From Acidobacteriota bacterium (GTDB lineage Bacteria; Acidobacteriota; Blastocatellia; RBC074), in the NCBI GenBank assembly GCA_018269055.1, contig JAFDVI010000052.1, positions 3,368 through 67,367 on the forward strand: a DNA stretch of 64,000 nt, given 5' to 3'. Below the pieces are notes generated by a model. The model was given only the letters and a program-made list of their open reading frames with translations. It was not told the DNA's origin and ran no database searches. The position numbers were made by a program, and so were the translations under genes. Below are positions 15,595-24,294 of the stretch, one piece after another; within the stretch, counting starts at the first letter, position 1; each line of letters starts with the position of its first letter.

Positions 15595-18444
15595 ATGCAA
15601 ACATCAATTACGCGTTCACTGCCCGGCGCCACGCACGTCCCTTTTCGCAGGAACGTAGTGTCGGCCGGCGAAGGGGTCGTTGCGAGTTCAGTTCTTCCCC
15701 GCCTGGATGACCCATTCGAGGAAAATGGGAAGGTAACAATTAAGGCAGACACAGCGCGCCCCTTTGCAAAGGCGCGGCTGCTGGCCAAACTCTGCGATAA
15801 TCCGAAGACTGCCGCAGTAATGACGGCCAGGTACCGAGAGATTTATCTAAATGTTCCGGGAGACCCACGTTCTGAAGAGCGGGAGATTCAGACCGGGCTG
15901 TTAAAGGTGATCGAGAAATACGCCGAAACCCGCCGCTACCGCAGCCTTGTGGCTGCAATGAGCAATGTGTCCTCCAAACATCTGCTCAATGTAGTCAGAA
16001 ACTGGCTCAATATTGAGCAGCGTGTACTGTCGGACGCGCTTTCGGATTGGCGCACCACGGCTCGGGAAATAGCGGCGGAAGAAAAATCGGAGGCCGCGAA
16101 AGAGATCGCGGCTGGGATTGCCCAGGCTCAAACCCAGATTACAGCCGAATACGACCGGCTGGCGACGGAAGTAGCGAAGCTTGAAACGCGGCTTGGTTCC
16201 AAACAAGTGGCGCCGTCAAAGCTCAACGCCACTGAAGTAGGGGCCAACAACACCGCTTTCGCGGTTAAGGGAAACGGCTGGAGCCTGAACGGAACCGATG
16301 CCAAACCTTTCGTCATTACTGCTCCCAGGGCCAAAGCCTGGAACAGACTCTGGCAGAGCAAGGACCGGCAGGCGAGCGCCCGGTTTCTTGCCGCCTACTT
16401 GATGCCGGGTAAAAACCTGGGGTACTCGCTGCTGCAGATGGTGGGCAAAGCTGCCCCGGATGAAAACGTTCTCGAGATCACGGATATGGCTCTGCTGGCT
16501 GGTGTGAAGGAGCTGGACACTGCCAGGCGCAAAGACATCGGCGCGATGGTCAAAGAACTCGCCATCGAGCCGGTCGGCGTTCTGTATCTGGAACGCCTGG
16601 ATTTCACACCAGTCGGCAACGTGCGGGGTGAGTTGGTTTACACCTTGCCCCTGACGCCAGGAGAAAAGACAACTGTCTCGCATACAGAATGGTCGCATAC
16701 GGCGGAAGAGTACGTGAGTGAGGTGGAGGAGGAGTTTGAACAGCAGATGGAGAAGGAGGTGAGCGAGAGCACTGAACTGACGGAATCCTCCAAATCCGAG
16801 ACCGAAGTTTCGCATAAGGCTTCAGCCGAACTGAAGGTTGGCATGGAGAGCGGAAGCTGGACCTTCGAGGCTTCGGGTGGTTACGACTACGAAAACTGCA
16901 AAAACAACGCTGTCGAAAGTGCGATGAAACGCGACCGTGAGATGACACACAAAGCTTCATCGCGCTCCAAGGAACAGCACAAGCTCACGTTCAGCATCTC
17001 GCGCGAGCGGCGGGTTGAGGATGCGCAGGTGCGGGAGATTGCCAACACCAGCGATCAGCCTGTGCGTTGGGACTTTTATCGCCTGATGAAGAAATGGCAG
17101 ATTGACCTTTATCACATCGGCGAGCGCCTGACCTACGAGGTCATGGTGCCGGAACCCGGTCATTATCTGCTGCGCAAGTATGTCGAGATGAAAGCGCTGC
17201 AAGATCGGATTGACGCAGGCGACCCGTTTGACTTAGGCGTGGACGCCCTGTCCCGCGACAACTGGGAACAGTTGGCCGGCGAGTGGGGCGCAGACCTCAC
17301 GCCACCGCCAGCCAGTGAACTGCGTGACCTCTACTTCGAAGACTTCGTCGAATACCCTGGGCATCAGGCTTCAGGTTACAAGACCCTGGAGATTGAGTTG
17401 CCGGAAGGGTACGCCTTCGCCCGCGTCGAGAATCGCACCGAGCTGCGCAACGCTGTATGCGGTGAGACCACCACCGAAGGGGGCCGCGTGCTGGACATCG
17501 GAGCGAACTGGAATGAGTACTTCGACCGTAACGCGCGCCAGATTCCTTTCAACGCCCGGCGCTTCGCCTGGCTCTGGTACTACCACTTCGACGAAGGGGC
17601 GAATTGCGCCACGCCGCGTATCCAACTGCACGTGATCGCAGGGCTGACGAGCGACGGCTACAGAAAGTGGCGGGTCGAGTCATGGAACCGTTTGCGCGAG
17701 GCCGCGCGCGTGAAATGGATCGCCACCCTGGAAGGTTTGCAAAGCCGGCGCGACCGCCTGATGGCCGAACTTTTTGGAAAGGATTCTTTGAAGCTTCGGC
17801 AGATTGAGCAAGAAGAAATCATGAAGGGTGTGTTGTGCTGGATGCTTGGGCCTGATTTTGAATTCTATCCGGACCTCTTGCAGATTCTGCACGAACATTT
17901 GCGAAACCGCCTGGCAGAAGAGGCGCAGACGGCAGGCACGTTGCCGCCCGCGTTGGACCCGCTGGGGTATTACGACGAAGAAACGCAGCGTCTGCTCGGC
18001 ACCTGGTATCAGGACATCGTTGCGGAGTACGGGGATATGATTCGTTTTATTCACCAGGCCGTCGAATGGGAGAACGTCAAATGGATACTGTACCCCTACT
18101 TCTGGACGTTCCCAGGACGCTGGGACTTCAAACAGGCAATGGAGCACCCGGACTTTTATCATCGGAGCTTCCTGCGCGCTGGCTCATCCAGAGTGATCAT
18201 TCCCATTCGCCCCGGTTTTGAAAACGCCTGGATTGAGTTTACGGAAGGGAAATTGCCGACAGGCCATCCTTACCTGACGTTAGCAGAGGAGATTCAGGCG
18301 CGTGCAGAGACCAACTACGCCTATACGCCCGACCCCAACCGGGAGGCCTTGCAAGAAGAGGGAGAACATATTGACCGTTGGTTTGAGTATACGCCTACCG
18401 GAGCGCTCCACGTGGAGCAGGGGGAAACGCCAGCGGACGCCTGA
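15595..18444 (+). CDS. Large cytoplasmic-type protein of unknown function
   Basis: 949 residues starting at ATG 15595 behind AGAGGAG; the frame is open from 15529. No signal peptide or transmembrane helix is seen. Features in order: a helical region (about 100-230); a domain ending with VGVLYLERLDFTPVGNVRGELVYTLPL (about 330-360); a strongly charged Glu/Ser/Lys segment (about 370-480) that looks like long helices; and a C-terminal region with FYPDLLQILHEHLRNRL and YPYFWTFPGRW, then FLRAGSSRVIIPIRPGFENAW. I recognise no named domain, though the last motif recalls large uncharacterised bacterial proteins. It is followed by another unknown gene on the same strand, so the two may form a system. 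Confidence 0.65.
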   Translation: MQTSITRSLPGATHVPFRRNVVSAGEGVVASSVLPRLDDPFEENGKVTIKADTARPFAKARLLAKLCDNPKTAAVMTARYREIYLNVPGDPRSEEREIQTGLLKVIEKYAETRRYRSLVAAMSNVSSKHLLNVVRNWLNIEQRVLSDALSDWRTTAREIAAEEKSEAAKEIAAGIAQAQTQITAEYDRLATEVAKLETRLGSKQVAPSKLNATEVGANNTAFAVKGNGWSLNGTDAKPFVITAPRAKAWNRLWQSKDRQASARFLAAYLMPGKNLGYSLLQMVGKAAPDENVLEITDMALLAGVKELDTARRKDIGAMVKELAIEPVGVLYLERLDFTPVGNVRGELVYTLPLTPGEKTTVSHTEWSHTAEEYVSEVEEEFEQQMEKEVSESTELTESSKSETEVSHKASAELKVGMESGSWTFEASGGYDYENCKNNAVESAMKRDREMTHKASSRSKEQHKLTFSISRERRVEDAQVREIANTSDQPVRWDFYRLMKKWQIDLYHIGERLTYEVMVPEPGHYLLRKYVEMKALQDRIDAGDPFDLGVDALSRDNWEQLAGEWGADLTPPPASELRDLYFEDFVEYPGHQASGYKTLEIELPEGYAFARVENRTELRNAVCGETTTEGGRVLDIGANWNEYFDRNARQIPFNARRFAWLWYYHFDEGANCATPRIQLHVIAGLTSDGYRKWRVESWNRLREAARVKWIATLEGLQSRRDRLMAELFGKDSLKLRQIEQEEIMKGVLCWMLGPDFEFYPDLLQILHEHLRNRLAEEAQTAGTLPPALDPLGYYDEETQRLLGTWYQDIVAEYGDMIRFIHQAVEWENVKWILYPYFWTFPGRWDFKQAMEHPDFYHRSFLRAGSSRVIIPIRPGFENAWIEFTEGKLPTGHPYLTLAEEIQARAETNYAYTPDPNREALQEEGEHIDRWFEYTPTGALHVEQGETPADA

Positions 18445-18630
18445 GACTGGACGAGCGCGGTTTGCCATTATCTGGACGATCGCCAGACGAAGTCCGAATA
18501 ACAATATGAACACCGCGCTCATTACCGCCAGCCAATAAGGCCGAACAAACCGGAAATAAGGTTCATTTGGTTTCCGCGCCCGGATTAGCGAGTGGGGTGA
18601 CGTTGATCAACCAAGTGCTGAACAGAATCT

Positions 18631-20211
18631 ATGCCGTTATTCGCCTGTAACCACAACACAAACCTCGGCCAGTTTCTACGCGGTCAGCTCTCGGCCATAC
18701 CGAACGGAACGTACTACTTACAGCGTTGGCGCGTGTTGGAGTTACTTCGTGCCCATCCAGGAAGCATCATTATTCAGCACAACGGCACTTCCGCGCCTGC
18801 GCGAAGCGAATCTGATTCGCTTCGCGCAGGCGATCACGTTTTTGTCAATTTGCAGCCGCTACAAAATAGCCTGCCGCTCGAACGCTATGTTGATTATGGC
18901 AGCGTGCCGCGGACGCCCAGTGAGCGCGACGGATTAACAGATGCCTACGCGACTAAGGCCCGGCAATTCCTGGACGCTCGACCGCGCAGTTGCCGGTTCG
19001 TGACTGAAGTCGAATCGGGACGCGAAGCCGACAATTTGGAAGCCTTTGTACACGCCCTTTTACATAGCGGTCGGGTAGCGGAACCGATTGGCGACCTGAT
19101 ACTGATTGGACACGGCAGCGCTTATGGTGACCTGGGGATTCCTTTGACCGGATCTTCGACTCCGTGGACCAGCTTTGAAGACTTGTTAAACCTGGTGAAC
19201 GAGCAGGAAAACTCCGAAGAACTGCGAAATGCCTTTTACATCAGGCCGGAAATATTGTCGCCTCGGCCCGCGCGGGTTGAACTTGTGCCCGCCACTCTCA
19301 CCACTCCCTGGGGACCGCAATATCCGGAGGAAAGGCCTTGGCCAACTTATCAGGTTCCTTTGCCGGTGAGGCTGCACATACGAGGTTGCAATCTTGGTCA
19401 GGATGATTACCGGCCAATGTTGCTAAAGTTGAAACGGGCATTGGGCGGCGAGGTCATCATCACCGCGCCAAAGTATTTCCATTATATGAGCAACCTGCCC
19501 GCGCCCAATCCCGGGCGCTTTGAGTGGATGGCTTATGGCTTCAGATTGCTGCGCAAAGACCCACTGGGAGGCAACAACCAGCCGGCCAGGCGGGCGCAGT
19601 TGATCAACGCTTTTCGGGAAGAGGCTCGCCGTGAGGGTTCGCGGGTAAGGTATTACGACGGCAGCACCATCGCTTCTGACAGATGGGAGCAGTGGTTCCC
19701 GGCGAATTTAGACCCGCACAATCTCGGGTCGCAGGTTTCTGCGCAGCAACAGGAGCGCGTGTGGAATGTGCCGGTGCAAACTCCGCTGCGACAATTCAAC
19801 GTGGAAGCCAGGTTTTGGTATCGCCGCTGGCAGGGCAATTTGGCGATCACCTGGAGACTCGCGTTTCCGGAAGACCCCGGCAATGACCGCGAAGTGTTAA
19901 TGGCCGCCTTGCGAGAAAGCTTACGCGACCCCGAACGGTCGCCACATTTTCAGGACGACTATGAGCTTCCCAGATACCGGCGCGTCGGTTACGCCACATT
20001 CGACGAGTTTATGGAAGGCTGGGACTGGCAATTCAGCTCCTGGCATAACGGCGTCGTCACTGCCACTGGGACGCGCCACGAATACGTGCTCATTTATCCC
20101 ATCCAAAGCCGGAATAGCAGCCAACTCTTATTAAACTATTACCCCGCAAATACCAGCCAGCAACCCATCCTGCGGCTTGGATATACCGACCAGTTTTTCG
20201 CCGAAGTTTGA
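18631..20211 (+). CDS. Unknown protein with possible caspase-like His/Cys dyad
   Basis: 526 residues with no signal peptide. The first 80 residues form a small domain ending LRAGDHVFVNL, faintly LysM-like. The middle contains DLILIGHGSAYGDLGIPL with His161 and, about 90 residues later, VRLHIRGCNLGQDDY with Cys253, followed by LKRALGGEVIITAP. A hydrophobic strand ending in HG, then a strand ending in GCN/GxNxG, is the layout of caspase-like (CHAT/C14/DUF4347-type) folds, so a cysteine protease-like domain is possible. The C-terminal 200 residues are unassigned. No ribosome-binding site of quality is seen before ATG 18631. A perfect 18-bp palindrome lies within the coding sequence at 18794-18832. 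It is probably functionally linked to the 949-residue protein upstream. Confidence 0.55.
   Translation: MPLFACNHNTNLGQFLRGQLSAIPNGTYYLQRWRVLELLRAHPGSIIIQHNGTSAPARSESDSLRAGDHVFVNLQPLQNSLPLERYVDYGSVPRTPSERDGLTDAYATKARQFLDARPRSCRFVTEVESGREADNLEAFVHALLHSGRVAEPIGDLILIGHGSAYGDLGIPLTGSSTPWTSFEDLLNLVNEQENSEELRNAFYIRPEILSPRPARVELVPATLTTPWGPQYPEERPWPTYQVPLPVRLHIRGCNLGQDDYRPMLLKLKRALGGEVIITAPKYFHYMSNLPAPNPGRFEWMAYGFRLLRKDPLGGNNQPARRAQLINAFREEARREGSRVRYYDGSTIASDRWEQWFPANLDPHNLGSQVSAQQQERVWNVPVQTPLRQFNVEARFWYRRWQGNLAITWRLAFPEDPGNDREVLMAALRESLRDPERSPHFQDDYELPRYRRVGYATFDEFMEGWDWQFSSWHNGVVTATGTRHEYVLIYPIQSRNSSQLLLNYYPANTSQQPILRLGYTDQFFAEV
18794..18832. repeat. Perfect 18-bp inverted repeat inside a coding sequence
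   Basis: CGCCTGCGCGAAGCGAAT (18794-18811) and its exact complement (18815-18832) are separated by the three bases CTG. It is fully inside the reading frame at 18631 and encodes part of PARSESDSLRAG. The strength and GC content of the hairpin suggest an inserted REP-like palindrome or an RNA element. Confidence 0.85.
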
Positions 20212-20264
20212 GCGGCTAGGTCACTCCGAATGATCGTAAGAGTGCTGAGGAACCTGGAAATTAG

Positions 20265-22157
20265 TCAATCTGCCGCCTGCGCGCCCACATAAACTGTTGG
20301 CATGACTGCTTGCCCGGGAATAAGCAGTTTTTCAAGCTCGTCACGATCCAGCGTCTCCTTGCGAATGAGTTCGCTGGCAATACGCCCCAAATCTTCGCGG
20401 CGGCGCGTCAGAATCCGTTTCACCCGCTCGTAAGCTTCATCCACAATCCGGAGCACTTCTTCGTCAATCAGTTCTGCCGTCTGCTCGCTGTAGTTCCGCT
20501 CTTCCGCCGCGAAAGTGGAAGGCAGAAAACGCGAGCTAAACGATTTGCCATACGTCAGATGTCCAAGCTTTTCGCTCATGCCGAAGCGCGTGACCATCTG
20601 TCGTGCCAATTCCGACGCACGTTCAAGGTCATCTGCCGCGCCGGTCGAAATCACGCCGTTGTAAACGATCTGTTCCGCTACGCGCCCGCCGAGCATGACG
20701 GCGAGTTGATCTTCGATTTCTGGCTGCGTCATCAGGAAGCGTTCCTCGGTGGGCAGTTGCAGCGTGTAACCGAGCGCGCCGATCGTGCGCGGGATGATCG
20801 AAACGCGATGCACCGGGTTGGCGTGTTCGACCGACAGCGCCGCCAGCGCGTGGCCGGATTCGTGCCAGGCCACGCGTTCTTTCTCCGCGGCGCTCATCAC
20901 TCGATGCTTCTTTTCCAGGCCGAGCATGACGCGGTCAATCGCCTCTTCCAGATCGCTGATTTCGACGGCGCTCGCATTGCGGCGAGCAGCCAGCAGCGCC
21001 GCTTCGTTGATGACGTTGGCCAGATCCGCACCGACCATTCCGGGGGTGCGGGCGGCGATGGTTCGCAGGTCCGCGTCCGCGCTGAGTTTCACGTTGCGCG
21101 CGTGCACCTGAAGGATTTCTTCACGGCCCTGCAGATCGGGACGATCTATGACGACTTGCCTGTCAAAGCGCCCCGCTCGAAGCAGCGCCGGGTCAAGCAC
21201 CTCCGGCGTGTTGGTCGCGGCCATCATGATCACGCCCTTCGACGTGTCGAAGCCATCCATTTCCACCAGCAGTTGATTGAGCGTCTGTTCGCGCTCGTCG
21301 TTACTCATTAACATCCCGCGCCCGGCCGAGCGCGACTTGCCGATGGCGTCGAGTTCGTCAATGAAGATGATGCACGGGGCTTTCTGCTTCGCCTGCTCGA
21401 ACAAGTCGCGCACGCGTGCCGCCCCGACGCCGACGAACATCTCAACGAACTCCGAGCCTGAAATCGAAAAAAACGATACGCCCGCTTCGCCCGCAACGGC
21501 TTTGGCCAACAGCGTTTTGCCGGTGCCCGGCGGACCGAGCAGCAGCACGCCTTTCGGAATGCGCCCGCCGAGCCGCTGGTATTTCTGCGGGTTTTTCAGG
21601 AAATCCACGACTTCGACCAACTCCGCTTCGGCTTCGTCCACGCCAGCAACATCGGCGAAGGTGACTTTGTTCTGGCTGGACTGGTCGTAAATCTTCGCGC
21701 GGTTTTTGCCGAAGGTGAGGGCTTGCCCCGCGCCGTCTCCGATGCGCCGCGCGCCGTAACTGAACAGCATCGAAAAGAGAATCAACGGCAGGAGGATGGA
21801 AAGCAGCGCCTCTTTCCACCCGAAAGACGATTCGATGTGGCCGATGAATCGGACCCGGTGTTCCTGTAACTCCTTGAGCAACGCGGCTTCGTCCAGATTT
21901 GGCAGGCGGTTGGCCAGAATTTTTGGCGGCCTTTCCTGCTCCTTCGCCACCTCTTCCTTCAGTGCGCCTATCAGGCTATGTTCTGTGATGTTGACTTCCA
22001 CCAGGTGATCGGCGCGAATTTCGTTGAGAAATTCATTCCACGAAACTTCTGTCGGACGCTCCTTGTTGAAGCTGGCCGGCAACAGAAAAAAGATACCCGC
22101 CGCCATCAGGAGGAAAAACAGCCAACCCCGCCAGTGTTGTAAAAATGGTTTGTTCAA
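20265..22157 (-). CDS. ftsH: ATP-dependent zinc metalloprotease FtsH
   Basis: 630 residues, standard length for FtsH. Two membrane helices (about 11-30 and 116-134) flank a periplasmic domain. The AAA module follows, with Walker A GPPGTGKT (208-215), Walker B IIFIDELDAIG, the SRH region ATNTPEVLDPALLRAGRFDR, and the zinc site HESGH (432-436). It degrades misassembled membrane and regulatory proteins. It starts with TTG 22157, which overlaps the TGA stop of the upstream ABC ATPase gene (TTGA), so translation is probably coupled; GAGG lies four bases upstream. The ABC partner and a nearby sigma-54-type element suggest this is a stress-specific copy rather than the housekeeping FtsH. Confidence 0.96.
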   Translation of the reverse strand: MNKPFLQHWRGWLFFLLMAAGIFFLLPASFNKERPTEVSWNEFLNEIRADHLVEVNITEHSLIGALKEEVAKEQERPPKILANRLPNLDEAALLKELQEHRVRFIGHIESSFGWKEALLSILLPLILFSMLFSYGARRIGDGAGQALTFGKNRAKIYDQSSQNKVTFADVAGVDEAEAELVEVVDFLKNPQKYQRLGGRIPKGVLLLGPPGTGKTLLAKAVAGEAGVSFFSISGSEFVEMFVGVGAARVRDLFEQAKQKAPCIIFIDELDAIGKSRSAGRGMLMSNDEREQTLNQLLVEMDGFDTSKGVIMMAATNTPEVLDPALLRAGRFDRQVVIDRPDLQGREEILQVHARNVKLSADADLRTIAARTPGMVGADLANVINEAALLAARRNASAVEISDLEEAIDRVMLGLEKKHRVMSAAEKERVAWHESGHALAALSVEHANPVHRVSIIPRTIGALGYTLQLPTEERFLMTQPEIEDQLAVMLGGRVAEQIVYNGVISTGAADDLERASELARQMVTRFGMSEKLGHLTYGKSFSSRFLPSTFAAEERNYSEQTAELIDEEVLRIVDEAYERVKRILTRRREDLGRIASELIRKETLDRDELEKLLIPGQAVMPTVYVGAQAAD

Positions 22158-22966
22158 GCTGCCTCGCGCTCCTCTTCGATGATGGCAGGCGTCAGATGGC
22201 GCAACTCTTCAGTCGCATCGCGCGGGGTTTTGATGGGAACGTCGCGCACAATTCTGCCGTCCCGGAAAACAACCACGCGCTGGGCATATTCGGCGATGTC
22301 ATGCTCGTGCGTGACATAAATCAGTGTGATCCCTTGTTCGCGGTTGAGGCGTTGAAAAATTTCCATGATCTCAATCGAAGTGCGCGAATCGAGGTTTCCG
22401 GTCGGTTCGTCGGCGAGGATCAGTGATGGACGATTAACCAACGCCCGGGCGATTGCAACGCGCTGCTGTTGTCCGCCGGAAAGCTGGCTGGGAACGCTTT
22501 CGGCGCGTTCCGCCAGACCGACATCCGCCAGCGCTTCCGTCCCCCGGCGGCGGCGTTCCGCCATCCCGACTCCGGCGTAGAGCATCGGCAGTTCGACGTT
22601 TTCAAAAGCCGACGTACGTGGCAGCAGGTTGAACCCTTGAAAGACAAAACCAATTTTGCAATTGCGGATGTCGGCGCGTTCATCCTTGGAAAACGCGGAA
22701 ACATCCTGCCCGTCGAGCCGGTAAATTCCCCGCGTAGGCCGGTCCAGGCAGCCGATGATATTCATCAACGTTGATTTGCCGGAGCCGGACGCGCCCATCA
22801 CCGCCACGAATTCGCCTCGCCGGACGGTCAGCGAAATGCCGCGCAGCGCATGCACTTCAACTTCGCCCAAGCTGTAAATCTTATGGATATTCTCCAGTTG
22901 GATGACCGGGGGCACGACCACCGGTGACAGTGTCGTCACTGCTTTATTAGTTGCCGCCAGGGACAT
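22154..22966 (-). CDS. MacB/LolD-type ABC transporter ATPase without permease
   Basis: 270 residues: Walker A GASGSGKST, Q-loop in GFVFQGFNLLP, signature LSGGQQQRVAIARAL, Walker B LILADEPTGNLD, and the H-loop histidine in YVTHEHD. The N-terminal VIQLENIHKIYSLGEVEVHALRGI is typical of the MacB/LolD/FtsE-like group working with mechanotransmission permeases. No permease gene is adjacent; the ATPase is instead translationally coupled to ftsH. It could serve a permease encoded elsewhere. GGAGG is six bases before ATG 22966. Confidence 0.93.
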   Translation of the reverse strand: MSLAATNKAVTTLSPVVVPPVIQLENIHKIYSLGEVEVHALRGISLTVRRGEFVAVMGASGSGKSTLMNIIGCLDRPTRGIYRLDGQDVSAFSKDERADIRNCKIGFVFQGFNLLPRTSAFENVELPMLYAGVGMAERRRRGTEALADVGLAERAESVPSQLSGGQQQRVAIARALVNRPSLILADEPTGNLDSRTSIEIMEIFQRLNREQGITLIYVTHEHDIAEYAQRVVVFRDGRIVRDVPIKTPRDATEELRHLTPAIIEEEREAA

Positions 22967-23020
22967 AACAACCTCCGTTAAAACTGCGAAATAGAAATGT
23001 TTATCGCTTTCCGCCGATCC

Positions 23021-23037
23021 TGCAAAGAATCAGCCCG
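23021..23037 (-). promoter_or_regulatory. Possible sigma-54-type promoter for the ABC-ftsH operon
   Basis: On the minus strand CGGGCTGATTCTTTGCA keeps GG-N8-TTGC but is weak in the -24 box (GGCTG rather than GGCAC). It overlaps the 3' end of the metallothionein-like gene. Transcription would start near 23009, about 43 bases before ATG 22966. Confidence 0.4.
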
Positions 23038-23236
23038 CCTGACACCCTTCGTGGCCGCAACGACAGCCGGAGCCCCTTTCGATGTCGGGCGGTTGGCAAT
23101 ACTCGCTGCTTGAATCAAAGCCACTGGTTCGGCAGTAATCGTCGCAGTAATCGGCGCCTGCTGGCACCGAACAATCACAGGCCGGGTTGCGGCAGTAGTT
23201 CCTGTCTTGGACGAGTTCGTCTTCTTCTGAAATCAT
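23030..23236 (-). CDS. Metallothionein-like cysteine-rich protein 1
   Basis: 68 residues with nine cysteines arranged CRNPACDC...YC..YC...C...CRCGHEGC. The CxNPxCxC start and CRCGHxxC end match the second copy at 26513 and resemble bacterial SmtA/BmtA-type metallothioneins, in which Cys and His ligate Zn, Cd or Cu. Spacing between clusters is looser than in classical SmtA, so binding stoichiometry is uncertain. GAGG is upstream of ATG 23236. It lies 63 bases before the ABC ATPase on the same strand. Expression is probably from the sigma-54-type element at 23314. Likely roles are metal storage or redox buffering. Confidence 0.75.
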   Translation of the reverse strand: MISEEDELVQDRNYCRNPACDCSVPAGADYCDDYCRTSGFDSSSEYCQPPDIERGSGCRCGHEGCQAG

Positions 23237-23313
23237 AAAAACCTCAGGTTCAGAAACCGGAATATGACTTTATTGTCCATTCAGCCGGTTTCCAGCTTTA
23301 CCTAAAAGATTCG

Positions 23314-23330
23314 TGCAATGCCTGTACCGA
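23314..23330 (-). promoter_or_regulatory. Sigma-54-type promoter for metallothionein-like gene 1
   Basis: On the minus strand TCGGTACAGGCATTGCA has the exact GG-N8-TTGC layout. Transcription would start near 23303, 67 bases before ATG 23236. It is divergent from the hsp20 promoter. Confidence 0.55.
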
Positions 23331-23453
23331 TATTTCCCCTCAAAGTTCCTATGCACGAATGGCCTTCAAAATCACTTGATGGCGATGCAGCGCATAACTT
23401 TTCACTGTTTGCAGATGGATTGTGAAGCGGGAAATTTCCCATTCTGCGCATTT

Positions 23454-23475
23454 GAGTGGGTGATGTCGCCCACTC
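23454..23475. promoter_or_regulatory. Palindromic enhancer candidate between metallothionein and hsp20
   Basis: GAGTGGG and CCCACTC are perfect arms around TGATGTCG; the core TGGGTGATGTCGCCCA is the best copy of the recurring element. It is about 50 bases upstream of the hsp20 promoter and about 125 from the divergent metallothionein promoter. The rest of 23237-23623 shows no gene. Confidence 0.6.
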
Positions 23476-23522
23476 AGTCACCCTGCATCCACGGGTACGC
23501 GACGAATCGTGGAGTTGCAAAA

Positions 23523-23539
23523 CTGGCATATAAATTGCT
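23523..23539 (+). promoter_or_regulatory. Sigma-54-type promoter for hsp20
   Basis: CTGGCATATAAATTGCT matches YTGGCA at -24 and TTGCW at -12 with exact spacing. Transcription is expected near 23550, 74 bases before ATG 23624. Confidence 0.75.
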
Positions 23540-23623
23540 GAACAATTCGATGCCATCATTTCCGGATGGCTGGCTAATCACACAACTCATTTACCAACAT
23601 CGAGAATCGAAAGGAAGGTCGTT

Positions 23624-24148
23624 ATGCAACCACAACAGGCTTTGGAAGTGAAGAAAACTTCTCCATCAGGCCCGGTCTTTGTCGAGGCCGAGAAACTCTT
23701 CGAACAAGTGAAAGAATCTGCCCAATCAATTGCCAAGCGCGCATACGAGTTCTTCGAAGACCGTGGTCGGGAATTCGGGCATGATTTGGAAGATTGGCTT
23801 CGCGCCGAGTTCGAGTTGACGCGCCGCGTCCCACTGGAACTGCGGGAGAACGACGGTCAATTGATCGTCCGCGCGGAAGTGCCGGGCTTCAAACCGGCGG
23901 AGATTAAAGTCAGCGTCGAACCAATGCAAATCATCATCAGCGGCAAGACGGAGGAGAAGAAACAAGAGGAGACAGCAAACGAGGTCTTCTCTGAAATCCA
24001 GTCAAATCAATTCTGCCGTTGTCTCGGGCTTCCCGCCGAGGTTGATCCGACCAAAGCGACGGCAACGCTGAAAGACGGGGTGCTGGAATTGATGCTCGTA
24101 AAGTCAGCCACTGGCAAGGCCACTAATGTGGAAATAAAGGTCGCTTAG
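23624..24148 (+). CDS. Small heat-shock protein (Hsp20) with DUF2934-like N-terminus
   Basis: 174 residues. Residues 33-60 (IAKRAYEFFEDRGREFGHDLEDWLRAEFEL) match the short DUF2934 signature. Residues about 68-174 form the alpha-crystallin domain (VPLELRENDGQLIVRAEVPGF, then VDPTKATATLKDGVLEL, and a basic tail in place of an IXI motif). The protein should act as an ATP-independent holdase that keeps unfolded clients soluble. AAGGAAGG is upstream of ATG 23624. The gene is monocistronic, convergent with the hemerythrin operon, and driven by the sigma-54-type promoter at 23523 with an enhancer-like palindrome at 23454. Confidence 0.93.
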   Translation: MQPQQALEVKKTSPSGPVFVEAEKLFEQVKESAQSIAKRAYEFFEDRGREFGHDLEDWLRAEFELTRRVPLELRENDGQLIVRAEVPGFKPAEIKVSVEPMQIIISGKTEEKKQEETANEVFSEIQSNQFCRCLGLPAEVDPTKATATLKDGVLELMLVKSATGKATNVEIKVA

Positions 24149-24198
24149 CAAGCCCCAATGCCCGCTCGGCGGCGGACAACTTCGCGAATTTGTCGAAG

Positions 24199-24252
24199 CA
24201 GCGCACCTTCTTGTGTTTAATAAGTTCATAAACTCGAAACCAGGGTGCGCTG
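24199..24252. terminator. Possible bidirectional terminator hairpin
   Basis: CAGCGCACC (24199-24207) pairs with GGTGCGCTG (24244-24252) between the convergent hsp20 and hemerythrin genes. The 36-base loop is long and there is no strong T-run. Confidence 0.35.
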
Positions 24253-24294
24253 TCTGACCTGCAGGATGAATTTTCGTGAGTTGAACCCGGCAGT

